From: Gallionella sp.
GTDB taxonomy: Bacteria > Pseudomonadota > Gammaproteobacteria > Burkholderiales > Gallionellaceae
NCBI GenBank assembly: GCA_028710525.1
Contig: JAQTTY010000005.1
Location: 1 to 64,000, forward strand
Length of the DNA stretch: 64,000 bases
Direction: 5' to 3'
The notes under the pieces: model-generated
The model's input: the letters and a program-made list of their open reading frames with translations, nothing else
Told to the model about the DNA's origin: nothing
The model's database searches: none
Program-made: the position numbers and the translations under genes
In this document: positions 28,380 through 38,112 of the stretch, in pieces
Numbering within the stretch: position 1 is the stretch's first letter
Layout of the letters: the number at the start of each line of letters is the position of its first letter

Positions 28380-30749
28380 ATGAACTCACACACCGCTCCA
28401 TTGAGTACCACTGAACTCAAGAACATCGATGCCTATTGGCGCGCCTGCAACTATCTTGCCGCTGGCATGATTTATTTGCGCGACAACCCACTACTTAAAC
28501 AACCGCTACAGCCCGAGCACATCAAGAAACGTTTGCTGGGTCACTGGGGCTCCAGCCCCGGCTTGGCTTTCGCCTATATCCATATGAACCGCCTCATCAA
28601 CAAATATGACCTGAGCGCGATCTTTATGGCGGGGCCTGGACACGGCGCACCTGGCGTACTAGGGCCTGTCTATCTGGAGGGACGCTACAGCGAGGTCTAT
28701 CCGAACAAAGGCGAGAATGAAGCGGGCATGCGCCACTTCTTCAAAGATTTCTCCTTCCCCGGCGGCATAGGCAGTCATTGCACGCCAGAGACACCCGGCT
28801 CTATCCACGAGGGTGGCGAATTGGGCTATAGCGTGTCTCATGCTTTCGGTGCCGCATACGACAATCCCGAGCTGATTGTCACGGTGATGGTGGGCGATGG
28901 TGAAGCCGAGACTGCGCCACTCGCGACGTCATGGCACTCCAACAAATTCCTCAATCCCATCCGCGATGGCGCGGTTCTGCCGATACTCCATCTAAACGGC
29001 TATAAGATCAACAACCCGACTATCCTCTCGCGCATCTCGCACGAAGAGCTAGAGAACCTGTTCAAAGGGTATGGCTGGACACCTTATTTTGTTGAAGGCA
29101 GTGACCCCGCGACCATGCATCAAAACATGGCGGCAACCATGGAAACCTGCGTACTGGAGATACGCCGCATCCAGCAAGAAGCACGTAGCAGTGGCAAGCC
29201 CATACGCCCACTTTGGCCGATGATCGTATTGCGCTCTCCTAAAGGTTGGACAGGGCCTGCGGAAGTTGATGGCAAAAAGGTAGAAGGTTTCTGGCGTGCT
29301 CATCAAGTGCCAATTGCTGATGTGAAAACAACCGAGCATTTCGCCAAACTGGAAGCTTGGCTTAAGAGTTACAAAGCGGAAGAGCTGTTCGATGCGAGCG
29401 GGGCTTTGCTACCCGAACTGAAAGCTTTGGCACCCAAGGGCGAGCGCCGCATGAGCGCAAACCCGCACGCCAACGGCGGTCTGTTGCGCAAAGCGCTACA
29501 CATGCCCAATTGCAAAGACTACGCGGCTGAGGTCACAAAACCAGGTACCACGGTGGCCGAGAATACCCGCCCCTTGGGCAAGTTCTTGCGCGACATCATG
29601 CGTGACAATATGCACAACTTCCGCGTATTCGGCCCAGACGAGAATAGCTCGAACAAGCTGGATAACATTTACGAAGTCAGCAAGAAGACTTGGATGGCCG
29701 ACATGCTGCCTGAGGATGCGGGTGGCGGTGAGTTATCTCCAGATGGGCGTGTCATGGAAATGCTCTCTGAGCATACTTTGGAAGGCTGGCTGGAAGGCTA
29801 TCTGCTCACCGGTCGCCACGGTTTCTTCTCTACTTATGAGGCCTTCGTCCACGTCATAGACTCGATGTTCAACCAGCATGCCAAATGGTTGGCGATGTCC
29901 AAAGCCGTATCTTGGCGCGCACCCGTCGCTTCTTTAAACCTACTCATCACCTCCACCGTATGGCGTCAGGATCACAACGGCTTCACGCATCAAGATCCAG
30001 GGTTCTTGGATCTGGTGGTAAACAAAAGCCCTGAGGTGACACGCATCTATCTACCACCCGATGTGAACTGCTTGCTGTCGGTCGCCGATCATTGCCTGAA
30101 GAGCAGCAACTACATCAACGTCATCGTCTGCGACAAACAAAAGCATCTGCAATATCTAGACATGGATGCCGCCATCCAGCATTGCACCAAGGGCATAGGA
30201 ATCTGGGACTGGGCCAGCAACGATGATGGCGTGGAACCGGATGTCGTCATGGCAAGCGCGGGAGACATCCCGACCAAGGAGGCCTTGGCAGCTGTGGTGC
30301 TGTTGCGCGAACATTTCCCTACCCTAAAAGTGCGCTTCATCAACGTGGTCGACCTATACAAGCTTGCCCCCAGCAGCGAACATCCACATGGCATGAGCGA
30401 CCGCGACTTCGACAGCCTGTTCACACTGGATAAACCCGTGATGTTCAATTTCCACGGTTACCCTTGGCTGATCCATAGACTCGCGTATAGACGCAACAAC
30501 CACAAGAATTTCCATGTGCGTGGCTACAAAGAAAAGGGCAGCATCAACACGCCTTTGGAATTGGCGATACAGAACCAGATCGACCGTTACAGCTTGGTCA
30601 TCGATATCATCGACCGCTTGCCGGCATTGCATGTGGCCGGCGCGCATGTGAAGGAGCAGATGCTGAATAAACAGATCGACTGCCGCAGTTATGCTTATGA
30701 GTATGGTGTCGATCTGCCTGAAGCGGATGGATGGACTTGGCCGTTTTAA
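28380..30749 (+). CDS. xfp: Phosphoketolase (xylulose-5-P/fructose-6-P)
   Basis: This thiamine-diphosphate enzyme splits xylulose-5-P or fructose-6-P with phosphate into acetyl-phosphate plus glyceraldehyde-3-P or erythrose-4-P. The 789-residue length is typical. Recognisable segments are [77 protein letters not shown] (ThDP site) and the C-terminal [11 protein letters not shown]. The acetate kinase gene 88 bp downstream turns acetyl-phosphate into acetate and ATP, so the pair forms a functional unit. A family B repeat unit lies between them. Confidence 0.95.
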   Translation: MNSHTAPLSTTELKNIDAYWRACNYLAAGMIYLRDNPLLKQPLQPEHIKKRLLGHWGSSPGLAFAYIHMNRLINKYDLSAIFMAGPGHGAPGVLGPVYLEGRYSEVYPNKGENEAGMRHFFKDFSFPGGIGSHCTPETPGSIHEGGELGYSVSHAFGAAYDNPELIVTVMVGDGEAETAPLATSWHSNKFLNPIRDGAVLPILHLNGYKINNPTILSRISHEELENLFKGYGWTPYFVEGSDPATMHQNMAATMETCVLEIRRIQQEARSSGKPIRPLWPMIVLRSPKGWTGPAEVDGKKVEGFWRAHQVPIADVKTTEHFAKLEAWLKSYKAEELFDASGALLPELKALAPKGERRMSANPHANGGLLRKALHMPNCKDYAAEVTKPGTTVAENTRPLGKFLRDIMRDNMHNFRVFGPDENSSNKLDNIYEVSKKTWMADMLPEDAGGGELSPDGRVMEMLSEHTLEGWLEGYLLTGRHGFFSTYEAFVHVIDSMFNQHAKWLAMSKAVSWRAPVASLNLLITSTVWRQDHNGFTHQDPGFLDLVVNKSPEVTRIYLPPDVNCLLSVADHCLKSSNYINVIVCDKQKHLQYLDMDAAIQHCTKGIGIWDWASNDDGVEPDVVMASAGDIPTKEALAAVVLLREHFPTLKVRFINVVDLYKLAPSSEHPHGMSDRDFDSLFTLDKPVMFNFHGYPWLIHRLAYRRNNHKNFHVRGYKEKGSINTPLELAIQNQIDRYSLVIDIIDRLPALHVAGAHVKEQMLNKQIDCRSYAYEYGVDLPEADGWTWPF

Positions 30750-30756
30750 ATGTTTC

Positions 30757-30803
30757 TACCCTCCCCCTCTCCCTGCAAGGGGGAGGGTTGGGATGGGGGT
30801 TGA
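30757..30803. repeat. Intergenic repeat, family B, copy 2 (single unit)
   Basis: CCCTCCCCCTCTCCCTGCAA is followed by GGGGGAGGGTTGGGATGGGGGTT. This is one unit of the family also present at 18,324 and 45,637. It lies in the xfp–ackA gap and can fold into a C/G-rich hairpin (CCCTCCCCC with GGGGGAGGG). Confidence 0.7.
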
Positions 30804-30837
30804 AGCGTATAGCCTGTGAATTGAAATTGACGACACA

Positions 30838-31902
30838 ATGAAATCCATACTTACCATCAATAGCGGCTCCTCATCGGTCAAGGCCAGTTGGTTCGATGCC
30901 AACGGGTCCCGACGTGACTTCCGCTATGAGCATCTGCGCGATCCCAGCGTGGGTTTCGAGCAGTTGATGCAAGACTTATCCGGTCAGATTCCAGCCATCA
31001 TCGGCCATCGTTTTGTGCATGGCGGTGACATCACCGATGCGGCACGTATCGTCGATGCAGATGAACTGCAGCACCTTCAAGCCATCATCCCGCTCGCGCC
31101 ACTACATCTGCCCGGAAATCTGTTAGGTGTGGAGTTATGCCAAAAGCGCTATGCCGTGCCGCAACTGGCATGTTTTGACACTGCGTTTCACAGCACCATG
31201 CCACCTCTTGCTCAGCGTCTACCCATACCCGAATCTTACGGTCTGCACCGCTACGGATTCCACGGCTTGAGTTACGCCCATATCGCCAGCGTGTTACCTG
31301 CCCTGCTAGGCGACAAAGCCTACGGCAAGGTGGTCGTAGCACATCTGGGTAGTGGTGCGAGTTTGTGTTTGATGGAAAACCTTATGTCTCAAGACACCAC
31401 CATGGGCTATACCCCTGCGGGCGGCCTCGTGATGGGCACACGCAGCGGCGATCTTGACCCCGGTGTGATGTTGGAACTTGCGCAGCGCCACGATAGCGAA
31501 ACATTGCGCGACATCGTTTTCCATAAAATGGGGCTATTGGCATTGTCGCAAGGCGTAAGCAGCGAGATGAGCGAACTGCTGGCTAGTTCATCGGAAGCCT
31601 GCCGTTTTGCAGTGGAATATTTTTGTCGCAACGTGCGTGGTGCGATCGCAAGTCTGGCCGCCAAGGCAGGCGGGATCGACGCACTGGTCTTCACAGGGGG
31701 TATAGGTGAACACAGCGCTGTCATTCGTAACAAGGTTTGTGCAGACCTTGCGTTCATCGGCATTGCACTCGATGACAGTGCCAATGTCCGTGGCCTAGGA
31801 CGCATCCAAGCGCGCGACTCTAAACCTGTCTGCGTCATCGCAGCCGATGAGGAGCAACAGATATATGAGTTGTGTAGGGCTCATCTGGTCAACACGCTCT
31901 AG
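30838..31902 (+). CDS. ackA: Acetate kinase (short form)
   Basis: The enzyme interconverts acetyl-phosphate + ADP and acetate + ATP. At 354 residues it is shorter than the usual ~400; the shortening is in the N-terminal third, after TINSGSSSVKASWFDANG. All catalytic elements remain: NSGSSS, GHRFVHGG (Arg), FDTAFH (Asp), GTRSGDLDPG (Arg), FTGGIGEHSAVIR and the late ADEEQQI (Glu). It is therefore probably active. Partnered with phosphoketolase upstream. No pta gene is visible. Confidence 0.92.
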   Translation: MKSILTINSGSSSVKASWFDANGSRRDFRYEHLRDPSVGFEQLMQDLSGQIPAIIGHRFVHGGDITDAARIVDADELQHLQAIIPLAPLHLPGNLLGVELCQKRYAVPQLACFDTAFHSTMPPLAQRLPIPESYGLHRYGFHGLSYAHIASVLPALLGDKAYGKVVVAHLGSGASLCLMENLMSQDTTMGYTPAGGLVMGTRSGDLDPGVMLELAQRHDSETLRDIVFHKMGLLALSQGVSSEMSELLASSSEACRFAVEYFCRNVRGAIASLAAKAGGIDALVFTGGIGEHSAVIRNKVCADLAFIGIALDDSANVRGLGRIQARDSKPVCVIAADEEQQIYELCRAHLVNTL

Positions 31903-32046
31903 CCGGATACACACCCCGTACATTTGGATACAAATGCTAAGCGATCTATGCGCAGCTCAGGTCAACTAGCAGTGTCACGACGCCGTTAATGGGCTCGACA
32001 CCTGATTTAGGGTGTTTAAAACTAACCAAATACTGGAGTGTATAAA

Positions 32047-32244
32047 ATGAGCAAACTGTTATCCGCATTGATCGCTGCTGTGTTCGCTACTGTAACTTTT
32101 TCTGCTATGGCTGCAGAAGCTGCATCCGCCCCTGCTGAGAAGCAAGAGATGAAGACTGAAGTCAAGCATGAGGCTCACGAACACAAAATGGCACACAAAA
32201 AGACTCACCATGCAAAGAAGCACAAAACTGAAGTAGCAAAGTAA
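32047..32244 (+). CDS. Small secreted His/Lys-rich protein
   Basis: The 65-residue product has a signal peptide (cleavage near AMA-AEA, residue 22) and a mature part made almost entirely of Ala, Glu, Lys and His, ending HHAKKHKTEVAK. Its composition recalls acid-shock proteins of the Asr type and other small periplasmic polybasic proteins, but there is no firm homology. ATG 32047 follows GGAG by 8 bases. It has its own terminator. A role in metal or proton buffering is conjecture. Confidence 0.7.
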   Translation: MSKLLSALIAAVFATVTFSAMAAEAASAPAEKQEMKTEVKHEAHEHKMAHKKTHHAKKHKTEVAK

Positions 32245-32262
32245 GCCTTAGCAGCTTCCAAG

Positions 32263-32289
32263 AAAAGCAGGGGCGACCCTGCTTTTTTT
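32263..32289 (+). terminator. Intrinsic terminator after the small His/Lys-rich gene
   Basis: The stem AAAAGCAGGG / CCCTGCTTTT with loop GCGA is followed by a run of T (32283–32289), 19 bp after the stop codon. Confidence 0.92.
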
Positions 32290-32336
32290 ATGATTTAATT
32301 CGGAAAAATATAAAAGATCATTAGGGAGGAGTATCA

Positions 32337-32678
32337 ATGTTCGCGAAACAACAACAAGAATGGGTGATATTGGGCGTGACCCAAAACGGTGATGTCTTTG
32401 AGGTCCCCGACTGGCCGGATCGCCTATGTGGCATGGTCGCAAACCACGCTCATGGCAGTCGTATCAATTACTCAGATTACCTCACACCTGCCCACATCAA
32501 TGGCCATCCTGCGGTAATCTTGCAAAGCCGCTTGGCGGAAGTTGATCCAGTCTCTTATGCCTTAGTGACGCAATTCGTGCACGACAACCAACTCAAGACA
32601 CGTAGCGGCCGTCTCGGTGAAGTCACGTCTAAAGTGATGGTGTTTGGCTCGGAACGACGCGAATACAACAGAGGTTGA
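32337..32678 (+). CDS. DUF3579 family protein
   Basis: A 113-residue soluble protein with the DUF3579 pattern: VILGVTQNGDVFEVPDWPDRLCGMVA in the first third, then the YLTPAHINGHPAVIL and DPVSYALVTQFVHDN segments. The family is small, almost limited to betaproteobacteria, and of unknown function. A strong AGGGAGGAG precedes the start. It converges with prpR, 23 bp apart, with no terminator between. Confidence 0.8.
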   Translation: MFAKQQQEWVILGVTQNGDVFEVPDWPDRLCGMVANHAHGSRINYSDYLTPAHINGHPAVILQSRLAEVDPVSYALVTQFVHDNQLKTRSGRLGEVTSKVMVFGSERREYNRG

Positions 32679-32701
32679 TTCCGCGAGCATCACCGGCGCT
32701 A

Positions 32702-34309
32702 CTACTGTTCAATACGTAGCTTGCGCCACAAGGTCGTCCTGCTGATCCCCAGATGTTTGGCGACTGCTTCGCGATTGCCACTAAAGCGCTGCATCGTCTC
32801 CTGTAAGGACTCAACACTGGGCTGGCTGTGATGCATGGCTTGTACAGCCTGAGCGCTGACCGACCCGAAAAATTCCGGTGCGATGTTTTGCATAAAAGCG
32901 GGGGTGAGCGACTGTAGCGGCTGCGCATCTAGGAACAATGCGACGCGCTCCATCAGATTGCGCAATTCGCGTACATTACCTGGCCATGCGTATGACTCCA
33001 ACAGACCCGCGCAAGTCTGCATCTCGGCGTGCAGATTCTCATGCGGTCGCGTGCCCAATGCTGCCAGCGCATTCTTGAAGAACCACTCCGCCAAAGGCAG
33101 GATATCTACACCACGTGACCGCAGTGGTGGCAGCGCCAATCGCAACACACTCAAACGGTAATACAGGTCAGCACGAAAGCGCCCCTCACGCACCCGCGCT
33201 TCAAGATCGCAATGGGTCGCGCTGATGATGCGTACTTGCACCGGTATCGGCCGAGTACCGCCAACACGCACGACCTCGCGCTCTTCTAATACACGCAACA
33301 ATCGCGTCTGTAGCGCCAAGGGCATCTCGCCTATCTCGTCTAAAAAGATCGTGCCGTGATGTGCGGCTTCGAACAAACCCGCATGCCCGCCGCGCCGTGA
33401 GCCTGTGAACGCGCCATCCTCATAACCGAACAACTCCGACTCCAACAGCGACTCAGCCAAGGCGCCGCAATTCAGTGCCACGAAGGGCCGATTCGCACCT
33501 TGGGTATGTAAGCCCTCGCGGTGTATCGCCTGCGCGACCAACTCCTTACCCGTGCCAGTCTCGCCTTGTATCAAAACTGTCGCGGGTGACTTCGCATACA
33601 GCACCACCGCTTGGCGCAATCTATCCATCTCCACAGACGCGCCGCGCAGATCGTTCAAGCCATGTTTGGCGCGCAACACGTCCGCCACGGGCCGAGCGCG
33701 ATTACGTGTTGACTCCTGTTGTGTATGGCGCGCCATTTCCAGCGCGTCTTCGAAGGCTTTGCGGATGCTATTGGCCGAATACATGATGACGCCATGCACA
33801 CCGATCTCTTCGGCCATATCAGTGATCAGCCCTGCGCCGACGATGGCCTGTATGCCATTCGCCTTGAGCTCGCCCACCTGCGCGCGCGCATCTTCTTCGG
33901 TGACATAAGTGCGCTGTGCGATCTCGAAGCCGAAGGTGTCCTTGAACTCGGTCAGGTCTGGCAGCACTTCTTGATAGGTGACGATGCCGATACGTGGCGT
34001 GATCTTGCGTGCGCGCGCTAGCGCCTGCATCAGATCGAAGCCGCTGGCCCTGGCGATGATGACCGGCACGGACAAGCGGCTCTTGAGATATGCGCCATTG
34101 GAACCGGCCGCGATGACTGCATCGCAATGTTCAGTTTCTAGCCGCGTCCGGATATGTTGTACCGCCTCATCGAAACCTAGATTGATGGGCGAGATGTCCG
34201 CCCTGTCGTCGAACTCAGGCGTGATGTCGCGGAACAGATCAAACAGCCGTGTGACCGACACCGTCCAGATAACAGGCTTATCGTTTGCGTCTCTTTGCGT
34301 AGGGCTCAT
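32702..34309 (-). CDS. prpR: Sigma-54-dependent propionate catabolism activator PrpR
   Basis: The 535-residue protein starts [19 protein letters not shown], almost as in enterobacterial PrpR, and has the PrpR N-terminal sensory domain (~1–190) that binds 2-methylcitrate in known members. A central AAA+ domain follows with Walker A GETGTGKE, the sigma-54-contact loop GAFTGS and Walker [10 protein letters not shown]. The C-terminal Fis-type helix-turn-helix ends [16 protein letters not shown]. It is divergent from prpB; the intervening 209 bp holds a sigma-54 promoter and palindromic candidate binding sites. Confidence 0.95.
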   Translation of the reverse strand: MSPTQRDANDKPVIWTVSVTRLFDLFRDITPEFDDRADISPINLGFDEAVQHIRTRLETEHCDAVIAAGSNGAYLKSRLSVPVIIARASGFDLMQALARARKITPRIGIVTYQEVLPDLTEFKDTFGFEIAQRTYVTEEDARAQVGELKANGIQAIVGAGLITDMAEEIGVHGVIMYSANSIRKAFEDALEMARHTQQESTRNRARPVADVLRAKHGLNDLRGASVEMDRLRQAVVLYAKSPATVLIQGETGTGKELVAQAIHREGLHTQGANRPFVALNCGALAESLLESELFGYEDGAFTGSRRGGHAGLFEAAHHGTIFLDEIGEMPLALQTRLLRVLEEREVVRVGGTRPIPVQVRIISATHCDLEARVREGRFRADLYYRLSVLRLALPPLRSRGVDILPLAEWFFKNALAALGTRPHENLHAEMQTCAGLLESYAWPGNVRELRNLMERVALFLDAQPLQSLTPAFMQNIAPEFFGSVSAQAVQAMHHSQPSVESLQETMQRFSGNREAVAKHLGISRTTLWRKLRIEQ

Positions 34310-34359
34310 TGCGTTCCAATCTCGTTACATATTTAAATACCGCGAAACGATTGGAACAT

Positions 34360-34385
34360 ATATTGAAACAATATGAAACATATTG
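34360..34385. promoter_or_regulatory. Two overlapping palindromes, candidate PrpR binding sites
   Basis: ATATTG-AAA-CAATAT (34360–34374) and CAATATG-AAA-CATATTG (34369–34385) are perfect inverted repeats that share six bases. They lie about 75–100 bp upstream of the sigma-54 promoter, a usual position for an enhancer-binding activator, and 50 bp from the prpR start, so they could also serve autoregulation. A related half-site TTTCAATAT occurs near 34428. Binding by PrpR is inferred from position. Confidence 0.65.
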
Positions 34386-34457
34386 CGATATTTTGGCATC
34401 GCCAATATGGCAACTATCTGTATACATTTCAATATATTAATCAAATCCCACAGATGC

Positions 34458-34473
34458 TGGCACGAGCATTGCG
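34458..34473 (+). promoter_or_regulatory. Sigma-54 promoter of prpBCDE
   Basis: The sequence TGGCACGAGCATTGCG matches the sigma-54 consensus TGGCACG-N4-TTGC at every conserved position (GG at -24, GC at -12). It lies 46 bp before prpB and beside a gene for a sigma-54 activator, which makes the assignment strong. Confidence 0.93.
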
Positions 34474-34518
34474 AAGTAGTGCCACACGCAGTCCAACATG
34501 AAACAAGCAGGGGGAACG

Positions 34519-35409
34519 ATGAGCTTACATTCCGCAGGAGCCGCATTCAGAACCGCCGTACGCGAAGAATCACCGCTACAGATTATCGGTGCGATCAACG
34601 CCAATCACGCACTGTTGGCCAAGCGTGCTGGCTACCGAGCCATCTATCTTTCCGGCGGCGGGGTGGCAGCCGGCTCCCTGGGTCTCCCCGATCTGGGCAT
34701 CTCCAATCTCGACGATGTACTCACCGATGTGCGCCGTATCACCGACGTGTGCGACCTGCCCTTGCTGGTGGATGTGGACACCGGCTTCGGCGCCTCGGCA
34801 TTCAACGTTGCACGCACCGTCAAATCCATGATCAAGTTCGGTGCGGCAGCTATCCATATCGAAGACCAAGTCGGCGCAAAACGCTGCGGTCATCGTCCCA
34901 ACAAAGAGATCGTCAGCAAGCAAGAGATGGTAGACCGCATCAAGGCAGCCGTGGACGCTCGCACCGATGAGAACTTCGTCATCATGGCGCGCACCGACGC
35001 ACTCGCCAGCGAAGGCTTAGAAGCGGCACTGGAACGCGCCTGCGCCTATGTTGAAGCCGGTGCCGACATGCTGTTCCCCGAGGCCATCACCGCTCTGCCC
35101 ATGTACAAACAATTCGCTAGTACCGTCAAAGTACCCGTGTTGGCCAACATCACTGAGTTCGGCGCAACGCCCTTGTTCACCGTGGACGAACTCAAGTCCG
35201 CCGATGTCTCACTGGTGCTCTATCCACTGTCGGCTTTCCGCGCCATGAACAAAGCCGCCGAGAACGTGTACACCGCGATACGCCGCGATGGCACACAGAA
35301 AAACGTAGTCGATACCATGCAGACCCGTATGGAACTTTACGATCGCATCAACTACCACGCGTTTGAGCAAAGTCTGGACGCGCTGTTCGCGCAACAAAAG
35401 AGCAAGTGA
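34519..35409 (+). CDS. prpB: 2-methylisocitrate lyase PrpB
   Basis: PrpB splits 2-methylisocitrate to pyruvate and succinate, the last step of the methylcitrate cycle. The 296-residue protein has the ICL/PEPM-fold: [26 protein letters not shown] (metal-binding Asp), [14 protein letters not shown] with the catalytic KRCGH, and [11 protein letters not shown]. Start 34519 ([10 protein letters not shown]) is preferred over ATG 34498 because AGGGGGA lies just upstream. Confidence 0.96.
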   Translation: MSLHSAGAAFRTAVREESPLQIIGAINANHALLAKRAGYRAIYLSGGGVAAGSLGLPDLGISNLDDVLTDVRRITDVCDLPLLVDVDTGFGASAFNVARTVKSMIKFGAAAIHIEDQVGAKRCGHRPNKEIVSKQEMVDRIKAAVDARTDENFVIMARTDALASEGLEAALERACAYVEAGADMLFPEAITALPMYKQFASTVKVPVLANITEFGATPLFTVDELKSADVSLVLYPLSAFRAMNKAAENVYTAIRRDGTQKNVVDTMQTRMELYDRINYHAFEQSLDALFAQQKSK

Positions 35410-35434
35410 ACCTAAACAGTAAGGGGAGAGAGAA

Positions 35435-36589
35435 ATGAGCGAACCACAAGCTAGCGGCTTCAAACCTAAGAAATCCGTCGCCCTGTCTGGCGTCACTGCG
35501 GGCAATACCGCGCTGTGTACGGTAGGCAAAACCGGTAACGATCTGCACTATCGCGGCTACGATATCCTAGACGTAGCGGACAGCTGCGAATTCGAAGAGA
35601 TCGCCTATCTGTTGGTGCACGGCAAATTGCCTACCCCGGCAGAGTTGCGCGCATACAAGATCAAACTCAAGTCCTTGCGCGGCATCCCTGCCAACGTCAG
35701 AACCGTGCTGGAATGCCTACCCGCTTCCTCACACCCAATGGACGTGATGCGCAGCGCGGTTTCCGCATTGGGTTGCGTATTGCCCGAGGCACACGACCAC
35801 AACATCCAAGGCGCGCGTGATATTGCCGACCAACTGATGGCCTCACTGGGTTCGATGTTGCTGTACTGGTATCACTACAGCCACAACGGCAAGCGCATCG
35901 AAGTCGAGACTGATGACGATTCCATAGGCGCACACTTCCTGCATCTGCTGCATGGCAAACCGGCCTCACCATTGTGGGTGAAGGCGATGCACACTTCGCT
36001 AATTCTGTACGCAGAACATGAATTCAACGCTTCCACTTTCGCTGGTCGCGTCATCGCGGGTACAGGCTCGGACATGCATTCGGCTATCACCGGCGCGATC
36101 GGTGCGTTGCGCGGCCCCAAGCATGGCGGCGCGAACGAAGCTGCGTTCGAGATACAGAAGCGCTACGACAATCCCGACGAAGCCGAAGCCGACATCCGCC
36201 AGCGCGTCGAGAACAAACAGGTCATCATAGGCTTCGGCCATCCGGTCTATACCATCTCCGACCCACGTAACGTAGTGATCAAGAAAGTAGCCAAGGATCT
36301 GTCACGTGAGGCCGGTTCGATGAAGATGTACGACATCGCCGACCGTCTCGAGACGGTGATGATGGACGTGAAGAAAATGTTCCCCAATCTCGATTGGTTC
36401 TCTGCCGTGTCTTATCACATGATGGGTGTGCCGACCGCGATGTTCACGCCGCTGTTCGTCATCGCCCGCACTTCGGGTTGGGCCGCGCACATCATCGAGC
36501 AACGCATAGACAACAAGATCATCCGCCCTAGTGCCAACTATGTAGGCCCAGAAGATCTGAAATTCGTGCCACTCGCTAAACGTACTTAA
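35435..36589 (+). CDS. prpC: 2-methylcitrate synthase PrpC
   Basis: PrpC condenses propionyl-CoA with oxaloacetate. The 384-residue protein is a type II-like citrate synthase with the methylcitrate-synthase start [45 protein letters not shown] (catalytic His), [13 protein letters not shown] (His) and the [15 protein letters not shown] region with the catalytic Asp. GGGGAGAG precedes the ATG. Second gene of prpBCDE, 25 bp after prpB. Confidence 0.96.
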   Translation: MSEPQASGFKPKKSVALSGVTAGNTALCTVGKTGNDLHYRGYDILDVADSCEFEEIAYLLVHGKLPTPAELRAYKIKLKSLRGIPANVRTVLECLPASSHPMDVMRSAVSALGCVLPEAHDHNIQGARDIADQLMASLGSMLLYWYHYSHNGKRIEVETDDDSIGAHFLHLLHGKPASPLWVKAMHTSLILYAEHEFNASTFAGRVIAGTGSDMHSAITGAIGALRGPKHGGANEAAFEIQKRYDNPDEAEADIRQRVENKQVIIGFGHPVYTISDPRNVVIKKVAKDLSREAGSMKMYDIADRLETVMMDVKKMFPNLDWFSAVSYHMMGVPTAMFTPLFVIARTSGWAAHIIEQRIDNKIIRPSANYVGPEDLKFVPLAKRT

Positions 36590-36611
36590 TTCAAAATATA
36601 AAAGGAAAATC

Positions 36612-38063
36612 ATGTCAGCCCATATCTCTAACGTTCGCCCCAAAGCCGATAAAGTCATCGTCGATATCGTCGACTACGTCATGAAATACAAGATCTCCTC
36701 CAAGGTCGCGTACGACACCGCGCGCAACTGTCTCATCGACACTTTGGGTTGCGGTCTAGAAGCACTGGAATATCCGGCATGCAAGAAACTGATGGGCCCA
36801 GTCGTGCCGGGCACCATCGTGCCCAACGGCGCAAAAGTACCCGGCACTCAGTTCCAACTCGATCCTATCCAAGCTGCCTTCAACATCGGCGCGATGATTC
36901 GTTGGCTGGACTTCAACGACACCTGGCTGGCTGCGGAATGGGGTCATCCTTCCGATAACTTGGGCGGCATCTTGGCAACCGCAGATTGGCTGTCACGCAA
37001 TGCCGTCGCAGCAGGCAAGAAGCCGCTCAAGATGAAAGATGTACTGACTGCGATGATCAAGGCGCACGAGATACAAGGCTGTATCGCACTGGAAAACTCT
37101 TTCAATAAAGTTGGTCTGGATCATGTCATCCTGGTCAAGGTCGCTTCCACTGCCGTGGTCGCCGAGATGATGGGCTTGTCCAAAGAAGAGATCACCAATG
37201 CCGTGTCCTTGGCATGGGTAGATGGTCAAGCCTTACGCACCTACCGTCACGCACCCAACACGGGTTCACGAAAATCCTGGGCAGCGGGCGATGCCACTTC
37301 GCGCGCAGTGCGTCTGGCACTAATGGCGAAGACCGGCGAGATGGGCTATCCCTCGGTGCTGACTGCCAAGACCTGGGGCTTCTACGACGTATCGTTCAAA
37401 GGTCAACCGTTCAAGTTCCAGCGTCCCTATGCGAGCTATGTGATGGAGAACGTGCTGTTCAAGATATCCTTCCCAGCTGAGTTCCATTCGCAGACTGCTG
37501 TCGAAGCAGCGATGACCTTGCATGGCCAATTAGCCAAAGCAGGCAAGAGTGTTGATGACATCAAGAAGATCACCATCCGCACCCACGAAGCGTGCATACG
37601 CATCATCGACAAGAAGGGGCCGCTCAACAATCCTGCCGACCGTGACCACTGCATCCAGTACATGGTGGCCGTGCCGCTGATCTTTGGCCGACTCACCGCT
37701 GGCGACTACGAAGATGCTATCGCCGCCGACAAGCGCATCGACGCTTTGCGCGACAAGATCGAGTGCGTGGAAGACACCTCATACACTGCCGATTACCATG
37801 ATCCCAAGAAGCGCTCCATCGCCAACGCGCTCACTGTCGAATTCAAAGACGGCAAGAAGCTGAAAGAAGTAGTGGTGGAATATCCTATCGGTCACGCGCG
37901 TCGCCGTAGCGATGGCATCCCCTTGTTGGTGGAGAAGTTCAAAACCAATCTGGCGCGCCAATTCGCGACCAAACAGCAACAGGCCATCCTTGCCGTGTCA
38001 CTGGATCAGGACAAACTGGAAGCCATGCCGGTCAACGAATACGTGGACATGTATGTGATTTGA
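36612..38063 (+). CDS. prpD: 2-methylcitrate dehydratase PrpD
   Basis: PrpD dehydrates 2-methylcitrate to 2-methyl-cis-aconitate without an Fe-S cluster. The 483-residue length equals that of the enterobacterial enzyme. MmgE/PrpD family features include [65 protein letters not shown] and [15 protein letters not shown]. It lies between prpC and prpE, with AAAGGAAA before the ATG. No acnD/prpF alternative is in this locus, so hydration of methylaconitate must rely on an aconitase elsewhere. Confidence 0.96.
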   Translation: MSAHISNVRPKADKVIVDIVDYVMKYKISSKVAYDTARNCLIDTLGCGLEALEYPACKKLMGPVVPGTIVPNGAKVPGTQFQLDPIQAAFNIGAMIRWLDFNDTWLAAEWGHPSDNLGGILATADWLSRNAVAAGKKPLKMKDVLTAMIKAHEIQGCIALENSFNKVGLDHVILVKVASTAVVAEMMGLSKEEITNAVSLAWVDGQALRTYRHAPNTGSRKSWAAGDATSRAVRLALMAKTGEMGYPSVLTAKTWGFYDVSFKGQPFKFQRPYASYVMENVLFKISFPAEFHSQTAVEAAMTLHGQLAKAGKSVDDIKKITIRTHEACIRIIDKKGPLNNPADRDHCIQYMVAVPLIFGRLTAGDYEDAIAADKRIDALRDKIECVEDTSYTADYHDPKKRSIANALTVEFKDGKKLKEVVVEYPIGHARRRSDGIPLLVEKFKTNLARQFATKQQQAILAVSLDQDKLEAMPVNEYVDMYVI

Positions 38064-38112
38064 ACCGGTGCATAAACACTACGCGCACTAAAAATAAATC
38101 AGGGGAGGCGTT

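Noticed and set aside
30757..30803. C/G-rich hairpin between xfp and ackA as a terminator
   Set aside because: It lacks a following T-run and matches the dispersed family B repeat, so it was annotated as a repeat.
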